From G965279355 sp965279355 (lineage in GTDB: Bacteria > Pseudomonadota > Alphaproteobacteria > CACIAM-22H2), in NCBI GenBank assembly GCA_965279355.1, contig OZ257155.1, positions 4,030,001-4,094,000 on the forward strand: a stretch of 64,000 bases of DNA, given 5' to 3'. A program made the position numbers and the translations under genes. Positions within the stretch are counted from its first letter, which is position 1; each line of letters starts with the position of its first letter. Of this stretch, positions 16,576 through 24,218 are shown one piece after another. The notes beneath the pieces are model-generated. The model saw only the letters and a program-made list of their open reading frames with translations, was not told the origin of the DNA and ran no database searches.

Positions 16576-18087
16576 ATGATCCGCTTTCCCGTTCGTCCCG
16601 TTTCCGCAACGCTTGCCGTTGTGTCGCTGGCGCTGCTGCTGGTCGGCAGCGGCTGCTCGACCAATCCCGCGACCGGTCGCACCAGTTTCACCGGCTTCAT
16701 GTCGCCGACCGAGGAAAAGAAAGTCGGCGCCGACGAGCATCCCAAGATCATCAAGGAATTCGGCGGCGAGTATTCCGATCCCAAGGTGAAGGCCTATGTG
16801 CAGCGGATCGGCGAGCAGGTCACCAAGGGGCCCGACCACGCCAACATCAAATATACCTTCACCGTTCTGAACAGCGATGTGGTCAATGCCTTCGCATTGC
16901 CCGGCGGTTTTGTCTATGTGACGCGCGGCCTGCTGTCGCTGGCGTCGACGGAAGCCGAACTGGCCGGCGTGCTGGGCCACGAAGCCGGCCATGTCGTCGC
17001 GCGCCACACGGCGGAACGCTACAGCGCCGCCGTGCTGTCGGAAGGCGCGGTCACCATCGGTGCCACGCTGCTCTCCATTCTGACCGGCAGTTCGGCCGCG
17101 GGCCAGGCTGCTGGGCAGCTCGGTGGCGCAGGGGCCGGCATGTATCTCGCCGGTTATTCCCGCAGCCAGGAAACCGAAGCGGACCGGCTGGGCGTGCGCT
17201 ATCTCGTTCAAGGCGGCTACGACGACGAGGCGATGGCGTCGTTCCTCTCGAAGCTGCAGGCCGAAAGCGCGCTGGCCGCCGAGATATCGGGACGCCCCGG
17301 CGCCGAGAACGAATTCAGCGTCATGCAGACCCATCCGCGCACGGCCGATCGCGTCCAGGATGCGATTGCCGAAGCCAAGCGCGAAGGGCTCGACCTGAAG
17401 AACCCGCGCGTCGGCGCCGACGATCACCTGAATGCCATCAATGGCATGAGCTGGGGCGGCGACCGCGACAGCGGCTGGGTCCGCGATCGCCTGTTCATTC
17501 ATCCGGGTTTGCGCTTCCGCTTTGAAGTGCCGCAAGGCTTTCAGGTGGTCAACGGCGAGAGCAGCGTGACCGCCGCCGGGCCGGATAAGTCCCGCATCAT
17601 CTTCAGCGTGGTTCCGCAGCAGGCTGCCGGGACCCAGGCGCCGATCGAATATCTGCGCAAGGTCACTTTCGAGAAGTCTCCACTTCAGGGCATCGAGGCC
17701 ATCGAGATCAACGGCCTGACGGCCGCGACGGGAAATATCCGCGCCACCACCAATGCCGGCGCGATGGATATCCGCGTCGTCGCGGTTCGCGCGGAAACGC
17801 GTATGTATCGTTTTCTATTCATTTCGCCGCAGGCCCGCGCCGCGGAACTCAGCACGCCGTTTCGTCAGACGACCTATTCTTTCCGCTCGCTGACTGCACA
17901 GGAGGCACAGGCGGCCCAACCGCCGCGCATCCGCGTCGTGACAGTGGGAGCAAACGATACGGTTGAGAGTATGGCCCGCCGCATGTCCATTCAGGATCGC
18001 GCGGCTCAGCGGTTTCGCGTGCTCAACGGACTGGCGGCGAACGAGCAGTCACGCGCCGGAACGCGCGTGAAGATTATCGCCGACTAA
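16576..18087 (+). CDS. M48 family zinc metalloprotease, lipoprotein, with LysM-like tail
   Basis: The 503-residue product has a lipoprotein signal peptide with a lipobox-like site before Cys27 (VGSGC). The peptidase domain carries the zinc motif HEAGH (His135, Glu136, His139) and a downstream Glu ligand in SQETEADRLG. The C-terminal 60 residues resemble a LysM-type repeat (TVGANDTVESMARRMS ... FRVLNGL), suggesting peptidoglycan contact. Family members such as BepA and LoiP handle outer-membrane protein quality control. The ATG at 16576 fits the signal peptide better than the frame opening at 16540. Confidence 0.92.
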   Translation: MIRFPVRPVSATLAVVSLALLLVGSGCSTNPATGRTSFTGFMSPTEEKKVGADEHPKIIKEFGGEYSDPKVKAYVQRIGEQVTKGPDHANIKYTFTVLNSDVVNAFALPGGFVYVTRGLLSLASTEAELAGVLGHEAGHVVARHTAERYSAAVLSEGAVTIGATLLSILTGSSAAGQAAGQLGGAGAGMYLAGYSRSQETEADRLGVRYLVQGGYDDEAMASFLSKLQAESALAAEISGRPGAENEFSVMQTHPRTADRVQDAIAEAKREGLDLKNPRVGADDHLNAINGMSWGGDRDSGWVRDRLFIHPGLRFRFEVPQGFQVVNGESSVTAAGPDKSRIIFSVVPQQAAGTQAPIEYLRKVTFEKSPLQGIEAIEINGLTAATGNIRATTNAGAMDIRVVAVRAETRMYRFLFISPQARAAELSTPFRQTTYSFRSLTAQEAQAAQPPRIRVVTVGANDTVESMARRMSIQDRAAQRFRVLNGLAANEQSRAGTRVKIIAD

Positions 18088-18098
18088 CGGTCGTCCGC

Positions 18099-19370
18099 TT
18101 AAACGTCTTGAGCGAGACGCAGGCCCGAGAACTGCCAGCGCGCCGACGGCGGGAAGAAATTGCGATAGGTCGACCGCAGATGTGATTGCGGCGTGGCGCA
18201 GGACCCGCCGCGCAACACCATCTGATTGGCCATGAACTTCCCGTTATACTCGCCAAGCGCGCCGTCCGTGGTGCGGAAGCCGGGATAGGGCGAATACGGC
18301 GAGAGCGTCCATTCCCAGACGTCGCCGAACATCTGCTGCAGGCCGCCGCAATCGCTGGATGCGGGACGCGGATGCAGCGCATCGCTTTCCAGAAGATTGC
18401 CCTCGACGGCGAGCCCGGCGGCGGCGACTTCCCATTCCGCTTCCGTCGGCAGGCGTTTGCCGGCCCAGCGGGCATAGGCATCGGCTTCGTAGAAGCTGAC
18501 ATGTGTGACCGGGGCGTTGGGGTTCACGGGACGCAGGCCGCCGAGGGTAAATTCGCTCCAGCCGCCATCGGTCTGATGCCAGTAGAGCGGCGAATCCCAG
18601 CGGTCGGTCTGAACCGTGTGCCAGCCATCCGACAGCCATAGTGTCGCGGTCGTGTAGCCGCCGTTGGCCATGAAGGCCTGCCACTCGCGATTGGTCACCG
18701 GCCTGTTAGCGAGCTTGAATTCGTTCGCCCAGACCTTGTGGCGCGGCTGCTCGTTGTCGAAACAGAAATCGCCGCCGTCGTAACCGATTTCGCGGATGCC
18801 GGCGGGAAAACCCTGGAATGACAGATCCGACGCGACACCGACCGCTACAACCGGAAGGTTGCGATAAACCGGAAAAAGCGAATTCAGCGACAGCAGATGC
18901 TTCACATCGGTGACGATCAGCTCCTGGTGCTGCTGTTCGTGATGACAGCCCAGCACCACGAGTGAGGCGATCTCGGCGGAGACATCGCCTGTCAGCAACG
19001 CAGCGATGGCTTCGTCCACGTGACGGCGATAGCGCAGCACGTCGGCGAGGCTCGGTCGCGTCAACAGGCCGCGATCTGGGCGGGGATGCCGTTCGCCCAG
19101 CGATTCGTAGTAGGAGTTGAACAGGAAGTGATAGTGCGGATCGAACTCGCGATACGCTTCCGTATGCGGCTTCAGGATGAAGCTCTCGAAGAACCAGGTC
19201 GTATGCGCGAGGTGCCACTTGGTCGGGCTGGTCAGCAGCATCGACTGGGCCTGCTGGTCCTCCGGGCTAAGGGGGGCGGCAAGCGCCGTCGTTGTCGCGC
19301 GCACGGCGCGAAATTGCGCCGCAAGTGACGCGTCTGCATTATCCCTGGTTTTCAGTCCGGTCTGCGCCAT
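18099..19370 (-). CDS. egtB: Ergothioneine biosynthesis sulfoxide synthase EgtB-like
   Basis: The 423-residue protein combines an N-terminal DinB-like helical domain with a C-terminal FGE-sulfatase/C-type-lectin fold. The iron-binding His pattern is seen as WHLAHTTWFFE and CHHEQQHQEL (HxxxHxE). The C-terminal half holds the FGE-type core VTHVSFYEADAYARWAGKRLPTEAEWE and GGSCATP. EgtB joins trimethylhistidine to a thiol with O2. EgtD, the usual partner methyltransferase, is not in this neighbourhood. The ATG at 19370 is preceded by GAAGG; a GTG 12 bases earlier is less likely. Confidence 0.92.
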   Translation of the reverse strand: MAQTGLKTRDNADASLAAQFRAVRATTTALAAPLSPEDQQAQSMLLTSPTKWHLAHTTWFFESFILKPHTEAYREFDPHYHFLFNSYYESLGERHPRPDRGLLTRPSLADVLRYRRHVDEAIAALLTGDVSAEIASLVVLGCHHEQQHQELIVTDVKHLLSLNSLFPVYRNLPVVAVGVASDLSFQGFPAGIREIGYDGGDFCFDNEQPRHKVWANEFKLANRPVTNREWQAFMANGGYTTATLWLSDGWHTVQTDRWDSPLYWHQTDGGWSEFTLGGLRPVNPNAPVTHVSFYEADAYARWAGKRLPTEAEWEVAAAGLAVEGNLLESDALHPRPASSDCGGLQQMFGDVWEWTLSPYSPYPGFRTTDGALGEYNGKFMANQMVLRGGSCATPQSHLRSTYRNFFPPSARWQFSGLRLAQDV

Positions 19371-19440
19371 GAAAGCCTTCACGGGTATAACGACGGAACG
19401 AGGCTAATGCTCCGGCGGAGTTTGGCAAGCTTCTTCGGCA

Positions 19441-20370
19441 TTACGTCGTGAAATCGGGGATCGCTCGCCCGATCAGTCCGAAGACGAACACACCGCCCAG
19501 CTCCGGCGGTGCGTGCACGAAGAAGCGGCCTTCGCCGAGGTCGTTTGTCGTGAAGCCTTCCATTTCCAGCTTCGTTCGGGCAACGGCCGGGTTGCCGCAG
19601 TCGAGGACGGGGCCGGCGAGCCACGGCAAGGATGGCGGCTGGATCTTGAAGACCCGCTGTACGCGATCCGGATCGAGATAGATCAGGTCGCCGCGTGCCG
19701 TGCGCACCACCGGGACAGGGCCGGCGCTGGGTGTGATCCCGAGGAGTTTGCCATGCGCGGCGGCGATCTCTGCCGGATTGGCAACGCAATAGAGCGCCGC
19801 CGCCAGGCCGAAGGCGCGGTTGGGATGATCCAGCCAGCGCTGTTGCCAGAGCAATTCCGGCGTCTTCTGCTGCACGAACTGCAGGCCGCCATGGTTGTTG
19901 CCGCTTTCGCCTGAGACGCGCGCGATATTCGTCTGCTGCTCGCCGTCAGGTGTGCCGATCGCGCGCCGCATCGGCGCCGCCGCCGGCGGATCGAAGCCGG
20001 CGGCTATCAGGCGCGCGCGTTCGGCCTCGGCATCGGCGGTGCCCATAAGGACGGAGTGGGCGCCAACATAGCGCGCCATCGATTTGCGCAAAGACACCGA
20101 GTGCGGTGTATCGCCGGCGGGTGTCAGGAAACCGAGATAGCCCCGGCGGAACATCGTGCAGTGATTGCCGCCGCCATCAGGCTTCGTTGCGCCGTCGCCC
20201 GAGCGCTGCACATAGGAGGAGAAGGGCGTCGGCGTGAAACCCATGCGGGTGAGGGCGCGCTCTGCGGCCTGCTCGTCAGGCACGAAATATGTCAGGTGAT
20301 CGATATTGACCGTGCCCGGTTCGGGAATCTGACAGCGGGCGATATAGTCGTTCTTCCAGGCGGCGCTCAT
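19441..20370 (-). CDS. VOC-family (glyoxalase-like) protein
   Basis: The 309-residue product opens with a vicinal-oxygen-chelate motif (VNIDHLTYFVPDEQAAERALTRMGF), contains HCTMFRRGYLGFL, and matches the glyoxalase-like domain layout of two beta-alpha-beta-beta-beta units. The ATG at 20370 is chosen; the longer upstream frame overlaps the next gene in another phase. It follows the RlmM-like gene on the same strand with a 14-bp gap, so the two may be cotranscribed. Metal-dependent lyase, isomerase or dioxygenase activity is possible; the substrate is unknown. Confidence 0.85.
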   Translation of the reverse strand: MSAAWKNDYIARCQIPEPGTVNIDHLTYFVPDEQAAERALTRMGFTPTPFSSYVQRSGDGATKPDGGGNHCTMFRRGYLGFLTPAGDTPHSVSLRKSMARYVGAHSVLMGTADAEAERARLIAAGFDPPAAAPMRRAIGTPDGEQQTNIARVSGESGNNHGGLQFVQQKTPELLWQQRWLDHPNRAFGLAAALYCVANPAEIAAAHGKLLGITPSAGPVPVVRTARGDLIYLDPDRVQRVFKIQPPSLPWLAGPVLDCGNPAVARTKLEMEGFTTNDLGEGRFFVHAPPELGGVFVFGLIGRAIPDFTT

Positions 20371-20384
20371 TTTGTTACCCAACC

Positions 20385-21299
20385 CTAGAGCTTGATCCAG
20401 GTCAACTCGTGCTTGTTGTGATGCAGATGGAGCAGCCGCGATCCCGGAATGGCGGCGAAGGCCGCGGCCGTGCTGTGGTCTGTCTCGCCCTGGAATTTCA
20501 GCGTGCAGACGAACCGCTTCGCCAGACCGCTGGCCATCCAGCGTTGGACAAGAGTCAGCAGGCGTGCGGGATAACAGATGATGTCGGAACACAGCCAGTC
20601 GACCGGACCGACGGCAGCCGGTTCGAGCGCGAAGGCGCTTTGCTGGCGGAATTCGAGGCGCGGTAACTTTGCAATCTTTGGATCGAGCGGCGCCTTGTCG
20701 ACCGCGATCACCCGCGCCCCGGTTTCGTGCAGCACCCAGCTCCAGCCGCCGGGCGTGGCGCCGAGATCGACGCAGAGCTCGCCCGCTTGTGGCCGCACGC
20801 CGGCCAGGGTGAACGCTTCCCAGAGTTTCAGGTAGGCACGATTGGGTGGTGTGGTCTTGTCTTCGGCGAATTCGACTTCGCCATGCCGAAACGGGCTGGA
20901 GCAACGCGGCGATGCCAGGATCGTGTCGGCATCGAGCAACGTCCACGACCCGAGCGGTGCTTTTGGCACCTCGCCGGGAAAGATAAACGGTTTCGACTTG
21001 ATCGGCGGCAACTGCGCCTCGATCAGCTTGGCGCGGCCGTGCAGAGTGAATGCGTAGAGCGCCCAGTTGCGCTGCATCGCGCGCAAGGCCTTGGCGCCGT
21101 CGCCGATGGAGCGGATTGGCAGCCGCACCGGGTCGAACCAGATATTCTGCGCCCATGCGGACGGGCGCGGCGGGCCGGCGGCGAGAACGAGGCGGCCATG
21201 AACTTCGGCAATGTCGCCCAGTTCCTTGATGACATCGGCCAGCGTGTCTTCGGTCGCGAGATAGCCGGTCATGCCAGTTGGCGGCGCGAACTCCGGCAT
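20385..21299 (-). CDS. RlmM/FtsJ-like rRNA methyltransferase
   Basis: The 304-residue protein has a THUMP-like N-terminal region and a C-terminal FtsJ-type Rossmann methyltransferase with the SAM motif CVDLGATPGGWSWVL, the strand VIAVDKAPL and a motif-IV-like CSDIICYPARLL. This combination resembles RlmM, which makes 2'-O-methyl C2498 in 23S rRNA. The lysine of the catalytic K-D-K-E tetrad is plausible in CTLKFQGE. The ATG at 21299 is preferred over a GTG nine bases upstream. It starts 11 bp after the inositol-phosphatase-like gene on the same strand. Confidence 0.85.
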   Translation of the reverse strand: MPEFAPPTGMTGYLATEDTLADVIKELGDIAEVHGRLVLAAGPPRPSAWAQNIWFDPVRLPIRSIGDGAKALRAMQRNWALYAFTLHGRAKLIEAQLPPIKSKPFIFPGEVPKAPLGSWTLLDADTILASPRCSSPFRHGEVEFAEDKTTPPNRAYLKLWEAFTLAGVRPQAGELCVDLGATPGGWSWVLHETGARVIAVDKAPLDPKIAKLPRLEFRQQSAFALEPAAVGPVDWLCSDIICYPARLLTLVQRWMASGLAKRFVCTLKFQGETDHSTAAAFAAIPGSRLLHLHHNKHELTWIKL

Positions 21300-21310
21300 G
21301 TCGCCCACGA

Positions 21311-22147
21311 TCAGGGCGCTATCAGCAGGTCGTGGATGTCCTGCCAGGATTCAGGCGTTGGCGCGCTCAGCAGTGGACCCATGTGCCGGCGCGGCGTGTA
21401 GGGCACGACTTCGGCTTTTCCCCCGTCGAGGAAACCCGACACACCCCCGGCTTCGCGATAGAGCAGGATTCCGGCCGCATGATCCCAGGGCTGAACGCGG
21501 CGACCGAACATCGTGTAGTCGATCCGGTCTTCGACCAGGCCCAGATATTCCTGCGCGGCGCTTTTGGTCGAGGACAGCGTGCCAATGCGGTCGCTCTGGC
21601 GCAGCAGATCGTGAATGCGCCCGCGCTCGCCAAGGCGGCCGGATGCCGTGCCGCGCATCTGCTTGAGGGGCTTCGCCGGGTTGGCGCGCGCCCGCGTGCG
21701 GTTACCGTCCTTGTCGACCAGCCAGGCACCCGTCCCGGCCTGGGCCATCGCCATGACGCCCCGTACGGGGTCGAGAATCCAGCCGCCGTCCAGCCGGTCT
21801 CCGGTGACCAGGGCCACCATCACGGCGAAACGCGGATCGGCATTGGCAAAGTTCTGGGTACCGTCCACGGGATCGATGATCCAGACGGGCAGGTTGCTAT
21901 CGAGATGGCGGAAGATCGTGGGATTGTCGGCGGCCGCTTCCTCGCCCAGTACCAGCGAGCCCGGCAGCATCGCCGCAAGGGCAGGCGTCAGCGCCTTCTC
22001 CGCCTCGATATCGGCGATTGTGACAAGGCTCCCGGCCCCCTTGTCGCGGATTTCATGATTGGCAAGGCGGCGAAACCGGGGCATCACGAACTCGTCCGCC
22101 ACGCGGCGCATCAACGCCGCCACCGCTTCTGCATCGACTGTTGTCAT
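21311..22147 (-). CDS. Inositol monophosphatase family phosphatase
   Basis: The 278-residue protein has the family metal-binding motifs: LVLGEEAA (Glu pair), IIDPVDGTQNFA (DPxDGT) and, near the C terminus, WDHAAGILLYREAGG (WD and G). These bind Mg2+ and the phosphate. Substrates in the family include inositol phosphates, histidinol phosphate and PAP (CysQ); the motifs alone do not decide. It is first in a minus-strand run with the RlmM-like and VOC genes and is divergent from the SMR exporter. Confidence 0.92.
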   Translation of the reverse strand: MTTVDAEAVAALMRRVADEFVMPRFRRLANHEIRDKGAGSLVTIADIEAEKALTPALAAMLPGSLVLGEEAAADNPTIFRHLDSNLPVWIIDPVDGTQNFANADPRFAVMVALVTGDRLDGGWILDPVRGVMAMAQAGTGAWLVDKDGNRTRARANPAKPLKQMRGTASGRLGERGRIHDLLRQSDRIGTLSSTKSAAQEYLGLVEDRIDYTMFGRRVQPWDHAAGILLYREAGGVSGFLDGGKAEVVPYTPRRHMGPLLSAPTPESWQDIHDLLIAP

Positions 22148-22289
22148 GCCTGCTTATAGCACGGGTGATGGCTTTGGGTGGGAGAGGGGGAAAGAAGCAA
22201 AAAGCCATATGTCTGTTTCTTGCCACCGCCATCGCCACCGCAGACACTCCCGCCTGCCGCAGGGGCGGTGGGACGAGTCGCGAGGTGAG

Positions 22290-22610
22290 ATGATGGCGTG
22301 GGTATGGTTGGCGCTGGCGGGCGCCGCTGAGATCGGGTGGATGGTCGGGTTGAAATATTCCGACGGCTTCACCCGCATTGTCTGGTCGGCGGTTACGCTC
22401 GCGGCGATGGGCCTGAGCCTGGTCTTTCTGTCTTTCGCGACCCGGACGATCCCGATGGGCACGGCCTATGCCGTATGGACCGGGATCGGCGCAGCGGGGA
22501 TCGCCGTCATCGGGATCCTGTTCTTCGGCGAGCCGCGGACGGCGCTGCGCATCGCCTGTATCGGCCTTGTGGTGCTCGGCGTCGTCGGCCTCAAGTTCGC
22601 GAGTCTGTGA
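22290..22610 (+). CDS. SMR family exporter, SugE/Gdx-like
   Basis: The 106-residue four-helix membrane protein has Glu14 in helix 1 (GAAEIGWMVGLKYSDGFT) as the essential proton/substrate-coupling acid, followed by PMGTAYAVWTGIGAAGIAVIG and the C-terminal GLKF motif. The GLKYSDGFT and VWTGIGA signatures point to the Gdx (guanidinium exporter) branch rather than the EmrE branch. Tandem ATGs at 22290 and 22293 follow GAGGTGAG. No paired SMR partner gene is next to it, as expected for a homodimeric Gdx. It overlaps the convergent macro-domain gene by 20 bp. Confidence 0.9.
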   Translation: MMAWVWLALAGAAEIGWMVGLKYSDGFTRIVWSAVTLAAMGLSLVFLSFATRTIPMGTAYAVWTGIGAAGIAVIGILFFGEPRTALRIACIGLVVLGVVGLKFASL

Positions 22611-23115
22611 CCTTCGCTAGCATCGTGCGATAAGCCGACAGCGCCTCGTCGCCGAAGCAGCAAAAGATTACATTCGGCCTGTCGCGCCCCTCCAGTCCCC
22701 GGGCGACCGTCGTGACGGCGATCACCGTCGCAGGCTCAAGGGGAAACCGATAAACCCCGGTGCTGATGGCCGGAAAGGCAATGCTGCGCAGACCGTGGTG
22801 CGCGGCGAGGGCGAGAGATTTCCGGTAGCACGACGCCAGAAGTGCATGCTCGTTGTGCGTTCCGCCTTGCCAGACCGGTCCGACCGTATGGATGATGTGT
22901 CGTGCCTTAAGCCGGTAGCCGCGGGTGATTTTGGCGTCGCCGGTCGGACATCCGCCGAGGGTGCGGCATTCGGCGAGGAGATCAGGCCCGGCGGCGCGGT
23001 GGATGGCGCCGTCGACACCGCCGCCGCCCAGCAGCGTTTCGTTCGCCGCGTTGACGATGGCGTCGACGTCGAGCGTTGTAATGTCGCCCTGGACTGCCGA
23101 CAGCTTCGCCCGCAT
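22591..23115 (-). CDS. Macro domain protein (ADP-ribose/O-acetyl-ADP-ribose hydrolase-like)
   Basis: The 174-residue single-domain protein has the macro core: GDITTLDVDAIVNAANETLLGGGGVDGAIHRAAG, the AISTGVYRFPLE loop and a C-terminal VIFCCF strand. This pattern matches the MacroD/YmdB subclass, which removes ADP-ribose or deacetylates O-acetyl-ADP-ribose. The ATG at 23115 places it 10 bp after the upstream secreted-protein gene on the same strand. Its 3' end overlaps the SMR gene by 20 bp in convergent orientation. Confidence 0.93.
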   Translation of the reverse strand: MRAKLSAVQGDITTLDVDAIVNAANETLLGGGGVDGAIHRAAGPDLLAECRTLGGCPTGDAKITRGYRLKARHIIHTVGPVWQGGTHNEHALLASCYRKSLALAAHHGLRSIAFPAISTGVYRFPLEPATVIAVTTVARGLEGRDRPNVIFCCFGDEALSAYRTMLAKVTDSRT

Positions 23116-23125
23116 CGCGTGGCTC

Positions 23126-23731
23126 CTAGTCGATGCGGAAATTCCGCAGCCGCACCGTCTCGCCCAGCATCTCCACGACGACGGGCGCCAGGGAAACGAG
23201 GGTCGCGACCTCGTCATATGGGGCGCCGATATAGCTGGCTTCGCCCTGCCATAGCCGCTGGCCGTTGCGCGGATCGTTGATCATAGCCCGCACCACATAG
23301 CGGATCGTGCCGGAGCCGCCGCTGCTGCTGCGCCGTCCGGTGGTCAGGCTGTCCTGGGTCGTCGACCACAGGTTCATCCGTATCCGTTTGTCCCAATTGT
23401 TCCCCTGCGCCTGGCCAAGTGTCGGGCCTTCGTTGGATTCCGACAGGCTTTCCACCTCCGTCTCGAAGGTGAAACGAAGCGCGGTATTGTCGTCGCTGAT
23501 CTTGATCCCGCGGCGCGACAGGGCGTCGGTGAATCCGGATTTGACCTTCAGGTTGGTCGGATAGTCGTCCCAAGGCCGGACGATCATCGGCATGCCGACT
23601 GGCAGTGGTCCATAGGAGGACGCGGTCGCGCGGCCGGGCGAGGTGGGATCGGGCTCGCTTTGTGCGTAGAGGGCGGAGGCAGAAGCCAGGAGACTGCCTG
23701 TCATCGCCAAAACTGCCATGAATTTCAGCAT
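23126..23731 (-). CDS. Secreted hypothetical protein
   Basis: The 201-residue product has a clear Sec signal peptide (MLKFMAVLAMTGSLLASASALYAQ). The mature part has RRGIKISDDNTALRFTFETEVESL and a Ser/Gly-rich turn before a stretch resembling envelope lipid-transfer or lipoprotein-like folds (IRYVVRAMINDPRNGQRLWQGEA). No catalytic motif is seen and I do not recognise the family. It may share a transcript with the macro-domain gene. A dyad lies 29 bp upstream of its start, between it and the ArsR gene. Confidence 0.8.
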   Translation of the reverse strand: MLKFMAVLAMTGSLLASASALYAQSEPDPTSPGRATASSYGPLPVGMPMIVRPWDDYPTNLKVKSGFTDALSRRGIKISDDNTALRFTFETEVESLSESNEGPTLGQAQGNNWDKRIRMNLWSTTQDSLTTGRRSSSGGSGTIRYVVRAMINDPRNGQRLWQGEASYIGAPYDEVATLVSLAPVVVEMLGETVRLRNFRID

Positions 23732-23759
23732 TCTATGGGCCTCCACTGACTCCGACTAT

Positions 23760-23779
23760 ACCGGTAAATAGGTACCGGT
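23760..23779. promoter_or_regulatory. Inverted repeat, possible operator
   Basis: The arms ACCGGTA and TACCGGT are separated by six bases. The dyad lies between the divergent secreted-protein gene and the ArsR-type regulator, where autoregulatory binding would be expected. The arms do not match a specific ArsR consensus I know. Confidence 0.45.
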
Positions 23780-23857
23780 GCCATGAGGTGAATTGACGGC
23801 GGGTCCTCCGGGTTTCTATGGTGGCGCCCCGCAGTCACGAGCGTGCGAAGCCTCTCG

Positions 23858-24199
23858 ATGAAACCAGCCGATCTCGAACAGAACGCCCGCAAGGCAAGCG
23901 CGCTGCTCAAGGCCATGGCCAATGAGCGCCGGCTGCTGATCCTCTGCCATCTGGCGGAGGGCGAGAAATCGGTGGGTGAACTTGAGGCGCTGGTCGATCT
24001 TGGCCAATCGGCGCTGTCGCAGCATCTGGCGCGTCTTCGGCGCGACGGGCTGGTGTCTACCCGGCGCGCGGCGCAGACAATCTATTATTCGCTCGCGGGA
24101 CGGGAAGCAGGGGCCATTATGGAAACCCTGTACGGACTGTTCTGCGAGCCGGTAAAAGCGCCCCTGCCGCCGGTTCCGGGGCGCCGCGTCGAAGCTTGA
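23858..24199 (+). CDS. ArsR family transcriptional regulator
   Basis: The 113-residue winged-helix protein has the ArsR core: ALLKAMANERRLLILCHLAEGEKSVGELE, then the recognition helix LGQSALSQHLARLRRDGLV, then the wing TRRAAQTIYYSL. No ELCVC-type metal-binding motif is present, so this is not a classic As/Cd sensor; metal-free ArsR members commonly sense sulfur or redox signals. The ATG at 23858 is preferred to an upstream GTG. It is convergent with the RND pump gene and divergent from the secreted-protein gene. Confidence 0.9.
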   Translation: MKPADLEQNARKASALLKAMANERRLLILCHLAEGEKSVGELEALVDLGQSALSQHLARLRRDGLVSTRRAAQTIYYSLAGREAGAIMETLYGLFCEPVKAPLPPVPGRRVEA

Positions 24200-24218
24200 G
24201 CCCGGCCTGCCGCGCGGA

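Noticed and set aside
19441..21156. A 571-residue minus-strand reading frame reaching far upstream of the VOC gene.
   Set aside because: Its first 260 residues run in another phase of the RlmM-like gene and show no domain; the VOC domain starts at the ATG at 20370.
22201..22289. Possible guanidine riboswitch before the SugE/Gdx-like gene, prompted by GGGACGAG and a GC hairpin.
   Set aside because: The leader lacks the paired ACGR-loop hairpins of guanidine-II, the AGGACAAGACGG element of guanidine-III and the conserved core of guanidine-I. One GGGACGA string is not enough.
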